NCBI RefSeq assembly: GCF_026891035.1
Contig: NZ_JAPTGG010000004.1
Location: forward strand, 186,001-250,000
Direction: 5' to 3'
Origin: Dasania phycosphaerae
GTDB lineage: Bacteria > Pseudomonadota > Gammaproteobacteria > Pseudomonadales > Dasaniaceae
DNA: 64,000 nt
The notes below the pieces were generated by a model. That model ran no database searches. It was not told where the DNA came from and saw only the letters and a program-made list of their open reading frames with translations. The position numbers were made by a program, and so were the translations under genes. Below are positions 8,831-16,670 of this stretch, piece by piece; positions within the stretch are counted from its first letter, which is position 1, and every line of letters starts with the position of its first letter.

Positions 8831-8859
8831 AAAGGGCTGGCTTATGCTAGCCCTTTTTT
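8831..8859 (+). terminator. Rho-independent terminator
   Basis: Stem arms AAAGGGCT (8831-8838) and AGCCCTTT (8849-8856) with a 10-base loop and a run of T residues, 29 bases after the membrane protein stop. It separates that gene from metX. Confidence 0.85.
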
Positions 8860-8994
8860 ATTGCGCTCTTGTTATAGCTATCCTCACTGCCAGTAGGCTT
8901 TCTCCCACCCAGCTATAGAACCCCCGGCCTAAAAACACTAAACTTGGCGACATAATTTTTTGCGTAAACCGTAAAATCCCAAAAGTAGATAAGT

Positions 8995-10143
8995 ATGTCA
9001 TCAGTAGGAATAGTTAGCCCACAAAGCCATTATTTTGATCAGCCCATAGACTTAGCCTGCGGCCGCACGCTGCCCGCTTATGAGCTAGTGTATGAAACCT
9101 ATGGCCAGCTCAACGCTGACGCCAGTAATGCCGTGCTTATATGCCACGCGCTATCCGGCCACCACCACGCTGCTGGCCGCCACCACCCCGACGACAAACA
9201 CCCAGGCTGGTGGGACGCCTATATAGGCCCCGGCAAACCCATTGATACTAACAAGTTCTTTGTCGTCAGCCTTAACAATATAGGCGGCTGCCACGGTTCT
9301 ACCGGCCCCACCAGCATTAACCCCGACACCGGCAAACCCTGGGGCGCAGACTTCCCGCCGCTGCGCTGTCGCGACTGGGTCAACACCCAATATCGATTAA
9401 TGCAGTTGCTACATATAGAACAATGGGCCGCCGTCATAGGCGGCAGTTTGGGTGGCATGCAAGCCATGCGCTGGTCGCTGATGTACCCCGAATGTGTGCG
9501 CCACTGTGTGGTCATCGCCTCGGCCATGAAACTCAGCACCCAAAACATCGCCTTTAACGAGGTGGCCAGGCAAGCCATATTATCTGATCCCGAATTTCAC
9601 GATGGCCACTACCTGGAACACAATACCCTGCCCAAACAGGGCTTGCGTTTGGCGCGCATGGTAGGCCATATCACCTACCTTTCTGAAGACGGCATGAAAG
9701 AAAAGTTTGGCCGCGAGCTTAAAACCGGCAGCCTGGATTTAGGCCACAGCGACGAGGCCGAGTTTCAAATAGAAAGCTATTTACGTTACCAAGGTGATTC
9801 TTTTTCCACCGCCTTCGATGCTAATAGCTATATATTGATGACCAAAGCACTGGACATGTTTGACCTGGCCAATGACTATGGCGACGATCCGGTGGCCGCC
9901 TTTAAGGGCGCGCTGTGCGATTACCTCATAGTATCGTTCACCACCGACTGGCGCTTTTCTCCTCAGCGCTCACGCGAAATAGTTAACGCCATGATAGCCG
10001 CCCACAAACCGGTGAGCTATGCCGAGATAGACGCCAACTTTGGCCACGATGCGTTTTTAATCCCCCACAGCCGCTACGAAACCGTATTGCGTAATTACCT
10101 GCAACGCATAGTTAAAGAAAACGAGGATAAGTCATGCGCTTAG
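8995..10143 (+). CDS. metX: Homoserine O-acyltransferase MetX
   Basis: A 382-residue alpha/beta-hydrolase enzyme acylating the hydroxyl of homoserine for methionine synthesis. The nucleophile elbow is GGSLGGMQ with S151; the oxyanion/substrate segment CHALSGHHHAAG lies near 50-61; the catalytic aspartate should be in FTTDWRFSP and the histidine in NFGHDAFLIP near the C-terminus. In Pseudomonas-type bacteria with the metX-metW pair the donor is generally succinyl-CoA, so succinyltransferase activity is more likely than acetyltransferase; the sequence alone does not settle it. The stop overlaps metW by 10 bases. No SAM riboswitch is visible upstream. Confidence 0.95.
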   Translation: MSSVGIVSPQSHYFDQPIDLACGRTLPAYELVYETYGQLNADASNAVLICHALSGHHHAAGRHHPDDKHPGWWDAYIGPGKPIDTNKFFVVSLNNIGGCHGSTGPTSINPDTGKPWGADFPPLRCRDWVNTQYRLMQLLHIEQWAAVIGGSLGGMQAMRWSLMYPECVRHCVVIASAMKLSTQNIAFNEVARQAILSDPEFHDGHYLEHNTLPKQGLRLARMVGHITYLSEDGMKEKFGRELKTGSLDLGHSDEAEFQIESYLRYQGDSFSTAFDANSYILMTKALDMFDLANDYGDDPVAAFKGALCDYLIVSFTTDWRFSPQRSREIVNAMIAAHKPVSYAEIDANFGHDAFLIPHSRYETVLRNYLQRIVKENEDKSCA

Positions 10144-10724
10144 ATTTACAGCTTATCCCCCAGTGGATAAAACAAAACACCAATGTATTAGATTTGGGTT
10201 GCGGTGATGGCAAGCTGCTAAGCGTACTCACCCGCACAAAAAATGTTTACGGCCTAGGGGTAGAGATAGACAGCGAACAAATCAGCCTCTGCATAGCCGA
10301 AGGCTTAAACGTGGTAGAGCAGGATTTAAACGACGGCCTCAGCAATTTTGAAAACGACAGCTTTGACACCGTAGTCATGACCCACGCCCTGCAAACCCTG
10401 CGAAACCCACACCTGGTGCTGGACGAAATGCTGCGCATAGGCAAAGAGTGCATAGTCACCTTCCCCAACTTTGGCCACTGGCGCTGCCGCTTATACCTAA
10501 TGCTAAAAGGCCGCATGCCAGTATCTAAGTTTTTACCCTATAGCTGGTACGACACCCCCAATATACATTTTTGTACCATTCGCGATTTTGATGCGCTATG
10601 CCATGAAAAAAACATCAAAATCAAACACCGTGTAGTGGTCGCCGGCGAAAGCACCGACGGCCTGCTCACCCGCTTATGCCCCAACCTATTCGGCCTAACC
10701 GCGGTATACCACATCAGCAAATAA
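10134..10724 (+). CDS. metW: Methionine biosynthesis protein MetW
   Basis: A 196-residue class I SAM-dependent methyltransferase-fold protein with motif I VLDLGCGDGKLL (about 19-30). The DLNDGLSNFENDSFDTVVMTHALQ segment supplies motifs II and III. MetW proteins accompany MetX and are needed for, or stimulate, its acyltransferase activity in proteobacteria. It overlaps metX by 10 bases, consistent with translational coupling. Length and motifs match the family. Confidence 0.94.
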   Translation: MRLDLQLIPQWIKQNTNVLDLGCGDGKLLSVLTRTKNVYGLGVEIDSEQISLCIAEGLNVVEQDLNDGLSNFENDSFDTVVMTHALQTLRNPHLVLDEMLRIGKECIVTFPNFGHWRCRLYLMLKGRMPVSKFLPYSWYDTPNIHFCTIRDFDALCHEKNIKIKHRVVVAGESTDGLLTRLCPNLFGLTAVYHISK

Positions 10725-10739
10725 CTGGCAGGCTTAACT

Positions 10740-11183
10740 ATGAAAACTCTATTGCAACACAGCCTAATTATCACCTTAGCCCTGTTAGCACTCAGCGCCC
10801 AAGCCGAACAAAAAAAACGCTTTGGCGATTACGAAGTACATTACAGCGTAGTTAACAGCACCTTTATCAGCCCCGAAGTGGCCGCCGCCTACCAGATTAC
10901 CCGCGGCAAAAAACGCGCCTTTGTAAACATCAGCATACGCAAACTGTTAAAAGACGGCAGCGACACAGCCAAGCGCGCCCTAGTCAGCGGCAAAACCTCA
11001 GACATGATACATAGCATCCCGCTGAACTTTAAAGAAATCATAGAACAAGGCGCCATCTACTACATTGCCGAATTCAGTTTTAACGACAAAGACACTAGGC
11101 GCTTTGATATACAAATACAGCCAGACCCGAACATAGAGCCGTATACCCTGACTTTTTCGCAGAAGGTTTATGTAGAGCTGTGA
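10740..11183 (+). CDS. DUF4426 periplasmic protein
   Basis: A 147-residue protein with a signal peptide (MKTLLQHSLIITLALLALSAQA, cleavage before EQKK). The mature part contains FGDYEVHYSVVNSTFISPEVAAAY, matching the DUF4426 family commonly found after metW and before rdgB in Pseudomonas-like genomes. The function is unknown; a small secreted beta-rich domain is likely. It starts 15 bases after metW and probably shares its transcript. A TTTAGGG array begins three bases after its stop. Confidence 0.85.
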   Translation: MKTLLQHSLIITLALLALSAQAEQKKRFGDYEVHYSVVNSTFISPEVAAAYQITRGKKRAFVNISIRKLLKDGSDTAKRALVSGKTSDMIHSIPLNFKEIIEQGAIYYIAEFSFNDKDTRRFDIQIQPDPNIEPYTLTFSQKVYVEL

Positions 11184-11185
11184 TC

Positions 11186-11234
11186 GGGTTTAGGGTTTAG
11201 GGTTTAGGGTTTAGGGTTTAGGGTTTAGGGTTTT
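11186..11234. repeat. TTTAGGG telomere-like heptamer array
   Basis: Six perfect GGGTTTA units plus a seventh differing only in its last base. The array begins three bases after the TGA of the DUF4426 gene. The unit contains TAG, and because seven is not a multiple of three, successive units place TAG in all three frames. The unit equals the plant telomere repeat, but nothing else here is telomeric. Confidence 0.95.
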
Positions 11235-11326
11235 ATAAATTTTAATTAGCTATTGTATTGAAAGTTTTATTTCGCTCTGCTGAGCGAGTTACTTTCATTC
11301 ACTAAGACGCTAGGCAAGCACTATAC

Positions 11327-11645
11327 TACGTAGCACCCGAAGCCCCTTGGGAGTCGCCGAGCAACGCAAGAAAGTAGCGGCGCGAAGCAGCGAGGACTGT
11401 TTGAGCAAAATAAAAATTAAGTATTTTTATTTTGTGAGTTCCGCAGCGGCCGCTAGTTTCTGAGTAGCGCAGGGTATCGGCGCAGCCGACGACGACAAAT
11501 TGGCAGGATAGCCAATTTGCACAGCACGCAGTGCTGCCTTTAGGAGAGGCACATGGATGTGCCGAATGAAGTAGGGGGCCCTTTCTTTTGGTTCTGTTTT
11601 CTTTGGGCAAGCAAAAGAAAGTAACTCGCCCAGCAAGGCGAAACA
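11327..11645. repeat. Structured dispersed intergenic repeat, copy A
   Basis: About 319 bp shared in outline with 25733-26046. Conserved blocks are the 5' part (CCCCTTGGGAGTCGCCGAGC at 11343-11362 and neighbours), CTGTTTGAG, GCAGCGGCCG, and a 3' part rich in TTTCTTTGGGCAAGC and CGCCCAGC. Stems in this copy: outer stem 11369-11381 with 11449-11461 (12 of 13 pairs), hairpin 11406-11416/11424-11434 (11 pairs), 11496-11504/11511-11519 (9 pairs), 11522-11527/11531-11536, and 11548-11554/11557-11563. No convincing gene lies in it. It fills most of the gap between DUF4426 and rdgB. Confidence 0.85.
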
Positions 11646-11687
11646 GCAGCCATCAACCCAACAATTCACTAAAAAATAATTAAACTC

Positions 11688-12293
11688 ATGCAAGCAAAAA
11701 ACAAACAAATCGTACTCGCCAGCGGCAACCCCAAAAAAATCAACGAACTACAAAACCTGCTAGGCGACAGTGGCTACCAAATACTGCCGCAATCCGACTT
11801 TAACACCCCCGAAGCCATAGAAGACGGCCTCAGCTTTGTAGAAAACGCCATTATCAAAGCCCGCAATGCCTGCCTGCACTCAGGCCTACCGGCCATAGCC
11901 GATGATTCGGGCTTAGAGGTAGATGCCCTGCAAGGCAAACCCGGTATTTATTCCGCGCGCTATGCCGGTGATAACGCCACCGACGCCAGCAATAATGAAA
12001 AACTACTAGCGGATATGGCCGGTGTAGAAGAAGCCCAGCGCAGCGCCCGTTTTCAATGTGTATTGGTGTATATGCGTCACGCCCAGGATCCCACCCCGCT
12101 GATTTGCCAAGGCAGCTGGGAAGGCCGCATACTGACCGCGCCACAAGGCGACAATGGTTTTGGTTACGACCCGCTATTTTGGGTGCCCAGCCAGCAGTGC
12201 AGCTCGGCGCAATTAAGCCCCGAACTAAAAAACAGCCTTAGCCACCGCGGCTTGGCTATGCGTCAGCTCAGCCACTACTTAACAAGCCTATAA
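11688..12293 (+). CDS. rdgB: dITP/XTP pyrophosphatase RdgB
   Basis: A 201-residue Ham1/RdgB protein that hydrolyses non-canonical purine triphosphates (ITP, dITP, XTP) to monophosphates and keeps them out of DNA. The N-terminal substrate motif is VLASGNPKKINEL (about 9-21), followed by IADDSGLEVDAL and the C-terminal FGYDPLFW and SHRGLAM motifs. Length matches the family. It follows metX-metW-DUF4426 as in Pseudomonas, but the structured repeat and TTTAGGG array separate it from that operon. Confidence 0.96.
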   Translation: MQAKNKQIVLASGNPKKINELQNLLGDSGYQILPQSDFNTPEAIEDGLSFVENAIIKARNACLHSGLPAIADDSGLEVDALQGKPGIYSARYAGDNATDASNNEKLLADMAGVEEAQRSARFQCVLVYMRHAQDPTPLICQGSWEGRILTAPQGDNGFGYDPLFWVPSQQCSSAQLSPELKNSLSHRGLAMRQLSHYLTSL

Positions 12294-12377
12294 GTTTGAC
12301 AAGCAACTAAATCATTGTTTGCATGACTAAGGCTATACTAAAAAGTACAGCGTTATACATCACATAGGACGGATACC

Positions 12378-12884
12378 GTGTTAACGATTATTGCCAAGCT
12401 ATTAAAACTACTCAATTCTAATGTCAGCCCCTCGCAACTGGCCTTGGCAGTGTGCTTTGCCGCGGCTTTGGGCTTAACCCCTTTGAGCTCGCCCCATAAT
12501 ATTTTGCTGGTTTTTCTGCTACTGCTATTGCGCATTAACCTCAGTTTATTTTTGCTGAGCTGGGGCTTTTTTACTCTTATTGCCTACGCCTTTGACCCGG
12601 TTAGCCACAGCATAGGGCTGGCACTATTACAGGCCGACGCCCTGCAAGGTTTATGGCAGTCACTATACAACAATAATTTTTGGCGTTTTCTGGGTTTTAA
12701 CAACACGCTTATTCTAGGCAGCACTGTGGTTAGCTTGATATTAGCCATACCGCTGTTTTTTATTAGTCGCCTGCTCATTATTAAATACCGCAGCCATTTA
12801 TTTAAATGGGTGAGCCAAAGCCGCTTGGGGTTATGGGTAAAAGGCGGCAAAATCTTTAACACATATCAAGCCTTTAACGGTTAG
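12378..12884 (+). CDS. TIGR03546-family membrane protein
   Basis: A 168-residue membrane protein starting at GTG with AGGACGG just upstream. The N-terminal pattern LLKLLNSNVSPSQLALAVCFAAALGLTPLSSPHNILLVFLLLLLRINLS is the TIGR03546 family hallmark and resembles DUF2062 proteins. Three to four membrane segments are expected. It ends ten bases before the TIGR03545 gene; the two families are known as a gene pair, so they probably work together at the envelope. The molecular role is unknown. Confidence 0.85.
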   Translation: MLTIIAKLLKLLNSNVSPSQLALAVCFAAALGLTPLSSPHNILLVFLLLLLRINLSLFLLSWGFFTLIAYAFDPVSHSIGLALLQADALQGLWQSLYNNNFWRFLGFNNTLILGSTVVSLILAIPLFFISRLLIIKYRSHLFKWVSQSRLGLWVKGGKIFNTYQAFNG

Positions 12885-12893
12885 GAGCCACAG

Positions 12894-14561
12894 ATGACTC
12901 AATGGATACGTTGGTGGGGGCTAGGTGTTTTTGTGGCCCTGGTATTACTTTGGTGGTTGTGCATAGACAGCATAATTAGTTACAGCATAGAGAGCTTTGG
13001 CAGTAAGGCCGTGGGCGCTAAAGTGGAAGTGGCCAGTAGCGAGCTAAAGTTAGCCCCCCTAAGTTTAAGCATTAAAGGTTTGGCCATCACCAACCCCGAC
13101 CGTCCCATGGAAAACCTATGGTATAGCGATGACATACAACTACAGCTAGACAGTAGTTTTTTATTGCGCCGCCAAGTTATCGTCGAGCAGGCCAATGTTA
13201 GCGGCCTGCAATTTAATAGCCCGCGCCGCAGCAGCGGTGCGCTGAGCAAAAGCAAGGCTAAAGCCAGCAGCAGCCCCGGTTTAGGCGAGCAAATCAAAAC
13301 CGGCGCTAAAGATATGTTGCCTGACCCTAAGCAAGTGATAGCGAATGAAAAAGCCGCTATCAAAGCCAAGGTCGACGATATAGAGCAGCGTATTAAAACC
13401 CTTGAGCAGCAATGGCAACAACGCATAGATGAATTACCCAATAAAGAAGATATAGCCGCATATAAACAGCGCTGGAAAGCCTTGAAGAAAAAGAACTGGC
13501 TAGAAAAAATAGCTGATACCAAAGCGCTGCAAAAAGATATAAACCAAGACATAGACCAACTTAACGACTTAGAAAAACAGCTAGACAAAGACAAAGCTAA
13601 ACTGAAAGGATTAATCCAAGAGGCTAAAGAGCTACCCGAAAAAGAAGCCGACCGCTTGCTGGCCAAGGCAGGTTATAGCGGTGGCAGTGCCCAGCTAGCA
13701 CAAAGCCTGTTTGGTGACCAAGCCAAGCAGTGGCTAAACCAACTCACCGGTCTGTTTAAAAATGTCGCCAGCAGCAAGCCTGCAGAAGCCGTTAAACCAG
13801 CACGTGGTGAAGGCCAGTGGATAACATTTACTGAACAACAACCTCACCCCGACTTTTTAATCAAACAGGCTAAACTCAGCGGCAACTTTAAACTACTGGG
13901 TGATAGCATAGATTTTACCGGCCACGCCCAAGACATCACCCACCAGGCTAAGCGCTGGCCACAGCCCACTCGCTTCAGCTTACAGGGCAATTCCACCCAG
14001 GGTGCCAGTTTTAACAGCCAGGGCAGCATAGATTTGCGTAACAAGCCCACTAGCGAAATGAGCTTAAACGTTAAGCAACTGAGCATTAACGAGCTGATAT
14101 TATCGGCCAGTGATAGCATGCCCATAAAACTCAACAGTGCCCGTTTACAGGGTGATGCGCAAATGGCCATTAGCGCAGACAATTTAGCGTTTAATGGCAA
14201 GGGGCTGTTTACTCAAACCCAGTTTAAAGTAGCCAACACAGACTCTAACAGCCAACAAATTATTGCCGGGCTGCTACAAGATATAGACAGCTTTGATTTG
14301 CAGCTGGGCTTAAAGGGCGATATAGAACAGCCCGAACTCAGTCTTAAATCCAATTTAGATAAGGCCTTAAGCAAAGCCTTTGGCCAGCAGGCTTCGAAAA
14401 AAATGGATCAATATAAACAAGATTTACGCGCCCAGCTCAGTGCCGAGTTAGCACCACAGTTACAGGGTTTAACTCAAGATGCTGACTTTATTACAGCTAT
14501 TAAAGAACAACTGGCCAACAAACAAAATGAGCTTAAAGTATTTTCAAAGGGCTTGTTATAA
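12894..14561 (+). CDS. TIGR03545-family envelope protein (AsmA-like)
   Basis: A 555-residue protein with one N-terminal membrane anchor (about 6-24) followed by an AsmA-like start (VGAKVEVASSELKLAPLSLSIKGLAITNP). A long charged coiled coil spans about 140-260 (many K/E/Q heptads), and the C-terminal part is beta-rich, ending in another helical stretch. It pairs with the upstream TIGR03546 gene. By resemblance to AsmA-like proteins it may span or contact the periplasm in lipid or envelope homeostasis; that role is inference. A strong AGGAG site precedes ATG 12894. Confidence 0.85.
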   Translation: MTQWIRWWGLGVFVALVLLWWLCIDSIISYSIESFGSKAVGAKVEVASSELKLAPLSLSIKGLAITNPDRPMENLWYSDDIQLQLDSSFLLRRQVIVEQANVSGLQFNSPRRSSGALSKSKAKASSSPGLGEQIKTGAKDMLPDPKQVIANEKAAIKAKVDDIEQRIKTLEQQWQQRIDELPNKEDIAAYKQRWKALKKKNWLEKIADTKALQKDINQDIDQLNDLEKQLDKDKAKLKGLIQEAKELPEKEADRLLAKAGYSGGSAQLAQSLFGDQAKQWLNQLTGLFKNVASSKPAEAVKPARGEGQWITFTEQQPHPDFLIKQAKLSGNFKLLGDSIDFTGHAQDITHQAKRWPQPTRFSLQGNSTQGASFNSQGSIDLRNKPTSEMSLNVKQLSINELILSASDSMPIKLNSARLQGDAQMAISADNLAFNGKGLFTQTQFKVANTDSNSQQIIAGLLQDIDSFDLQLGLKGDIEQPELSLKSNLDKALSKAFGQQASKKMDQYKQDLRAQLSAELAPQLQGLTQDADFITAIKEQLANKQNELKVFSKGLL

Positions 14562-14688
14562 CAGTTTGTATTAGCCGCCTTGTTGTAATTTAGTGCGGGC
14601 CAGCTAGTATGTAAGTTCGGCTCACACTACAGAATAGCAAAGCCGATCATAGGCTCTGCTCAATTTAATAATAACAAAAGGGGGGACC

Positions 14689-15630
14689 ATGCTAGAGCGA
14701 CTTCTTGATGGCAGTCTAATGCCACATGGCCACTGCCTGCTATGGCGTGAAGATTTACTGTTTTTACATTTAAGCGGCGACATATTAACTTTTGTTGCTT
14801 ATGCCTCTATTCCCGCCGCTTTAATATATATGGTTCGCAAACGAGCCGACCTGCACATCAATAGCTTTTTCATTTTATTTGCGGCCTTTATCGCTTTTTG
14901 TGGTATTACGCATGCCATTAGCATGCTCAATATTTGGTACGGCTATTATTTTATAGAGGGCCTGGCCAAATTTTTTACCGGTATTATCTCTATACTCACC
15001 GCCATCATGTTTTGGCGGTTAATGCCTACTATCATGGCTATACCCAGTAGTAAAATATTAGCCCAGCGCAATGACGAACTTCTACAAATGCAGCGCCAGC
15101 TGCGCCAGGCAAATAATGAACTGGAAAAAAATGCCGTCGAGCTGCGCAATCTTGCCAGCACCGACACCTTAACAGGGCTGCATAACCGCCGCTTAATTCT
15201 CAAACTTTTAAGCAAAGATTTAGAAATAAGCACACGCTATAATCGTGAGCTGTCTTTGCTTATGGTGGACATAGATCATTTCAAAAATATTAATGATAAA
15301 TACGGCCACCAAATGGGCGACCACGTTTTGTCGCTAATCGCAAAAAAATTAGAGGATGAATGCAGGCAAACCGACTTGGTAGGCCGTTACGGCGGCGAAG
15401 AGTTTCTCATTATACTGCCCGAAACCAATCAACAAGCGGCCATAGAGTTGGCTGAACGGGTACGCAATGAAGTAAATGGATTAGATATAGGCTTAAGCAT
15501 AGCCATTAGCTGCAGCATAGGCGTAACAAGCTTGATCAAAGGTGACAGTATCACTACCTTGATAAAACGAGCCGATGATGCCCTATACCAAGCCAAGGAC
15601 CAAGGTAGAAACCGTGTAGTATCTGCCTAG
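14689..15630 (+). CDS. Diguanylate cyclase with ethylene-receptor-like membrane sensor
   Basis: A 313-residue protein that should make cyclic di-GMP. The GGDEF domain (about 155-313) has GGEEF at 235-239 and the inhibitory-site RxxD (R226, D229) at the usual spacing, so it looks active and feedback-controlled. The N-terminal 115 residues form three membrane helices resembling the ethylene-binding domain of ETR1-type receptors: D31 and Y38 with SIP in helix 1 (SGDILTFVAYASIPAALIY) and the copper-ligand pattern CGITH (C71, H75) in helix 2. A coiled linker (126-153) joins the two. A strong AGGGGGG site precedes the start. Its ligand (ethylene, copper or something else) is inference. Confidence 0.88.
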   Translation: MLERLLDGSLMPHGHCLLWREDLLFLHLSGDILTFVAYASIPAALIYMVRKRADLHINSFFILFAAFIAFCGITHAISMLNIWYGYYFIEGLAKFFTGIISILTAIMFWRLMPTIMAIPSSKILAQRNDELLQMQRQLRQANNELEKNAVELRNLASTDTLTGLHNRRLILKLLSKDLEISTRYNRELSLLMVDIDHFKNINDKYGHQMGDHVLSLIAKKLEDECRQTDLVGRYGGEEFLIILPETNQQAAIELAERVRNEVNGLDIGLSIAISCSIGVTSLIKGDSITTLIKRADDALYQAKDQGRNRVVSA

Positions 15631-15638
15631 GCTGTTAG

Positions 15639-16646
15639 CTATAGCCAGTCATTTAGCAACACCCCAAAGCCTATGCGATTAATATTTTTATCGTAATCAA
15701 TTAGGCTCTCACCATAGCCATTGTAATACTGAATATAGCCCTTAAAGCGCTCGGTTAAGGGAAAGGTCCAATCCAACTGCAAACCGCTTTTATTATCGCT
15801 GCGCAAATTATTGGTAAACGTTAAGCCAAAGGTATGGCGCTGCATTTTGTACAGCAGGTTTAAATCACCATAGCCCATATAACGCTCTATATTAGGGTTG
15901 TCATCGTCGCGCTCACTTTCGTGTATGCGATACCAAGCTCTGCCCACAATTACCAAGTTTTCTTTTTCTAAAGTAGTGGTGGCAATAATTCGGTTCCAGC
16001 TTCTGGATAGCACTTCGCCACGGCCATTGGACTCGTGGTTAAATGACAAGCTAAGTACGCGATTTTTAAAACCTAGTATGTGATTATTAACCTCCCAGCG
16101 CAGCATGACTTCAGGTTCGTAATTAGTCTCCCTAAAAGGCGCCGACTCATCTGAGTTAAAAACCTGCCACCAGGATTGCTGCGTATATGCGCCCCACAAC
16201 TCGCCTCCCAACACCCCTTTGGCCATGCGTGCTTTAAAGCTTAATTGAAACTTCGCCTCGCCATGATCTAAATGCGCATCGGGGTAAGCCTGCTGCCATG
16301 GTTCGCTATTGGGGTTTTCATTATAAGTAGCAAACAATAGATAGTTGGGTTTATAAGCCGTCAACATAAAGGGGTTAGACTCAGCCTGATCTTCAGAGGC
16401 CATGCGCAAGGTGACTGTCTCTTCCGCATCTAGATTTTCATCCACTACCTCAGTAGCTGGCACAGCCTCTTGCTGCAGGCCGTTTTTTTCTCTGCAAAAA
16501 GCTTTGATATCGCTAACGGTTCTTTTGTCTACAGCTTTACTAATTGCATCTAGTAGGCAAGCGTCCATAGTATTGGCTTGCGCCAAACTACTGCCCGCTA
16601 GCCACACAATGATTAGTAGGGGTACAAATTGCATGGGTAAACTCAT
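15639..16646 (-). CDS. pldA: Outer-membrane phospholipase A
   Basis: A 335-residue OMPLA homologue hydrolysing acyl chains of phospholipids misplaced in the outer leaflet. A signal peptide ends near AQA (residues 1-24). The catalytic His-Ser-Asn set is visible as H204 and S206 in FNHESNGRG and N218 in SRSWNR, with the same 12-residue Ser-to-Asn spacing as in the E. coli enzyme. The C-terminal half is made of beta-barrel strands and ends in WL. A stretch of about 65 residues between signal and barrel (27-90) is longer than in E. coli. It lies 24 bases after the QEGLA gene on the same strand and may be cotranscribed. Confidence 0.9.
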   Translation of the reverse strand: MSLPMQFVPLLIIVWLAGSSLAQANTMDACLLDAISKAVDKRTVSDIKAFCREKNGLQQEAVPATEVVDENLDAEETVTLRMASEDQAESNPFMLTAYKPNYLLFATYNENPNSEPWQQAYPDAHLDHGEAKFQLSFKARMAKGVLGGELWGAYTQQSWWQVFNSDESAPFRETNYEPEVMLRWEVNNHILGFKNRVLSLSFNHESNGRGEVLSRSWNRIIATTTLEKENLVIVGRAWYRIHESERDDDNPNIERYMGYGDLNLLYKMQRHTFGLTFTNNLRSDNKSGLQLDWTFPLTERFKGYIQYYNGYGESLIDYDKNINRIGFGVLLNDWL

Positions 16647-16670
16647 TGTTTTACTGTTGCTGATAGGGCG

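Noticed and set aside
11326..11708. Two overlapping minus-strand open frames of about 94 codons (11326-11610 and 11427-11708)
   Set aside because: They lie inside the structured repeat, run through its hairpins, have no ribosome binding site and no domain. Copy B of the repeat does not preserve the frames.
12980..13666. Minus-strand 228-codon frame antisense to the TIGR03545 gene
   Set aside because: Serine/leucine-rich antisense shadow of a lysine/glutamate-rich coiled coil; no start signal.
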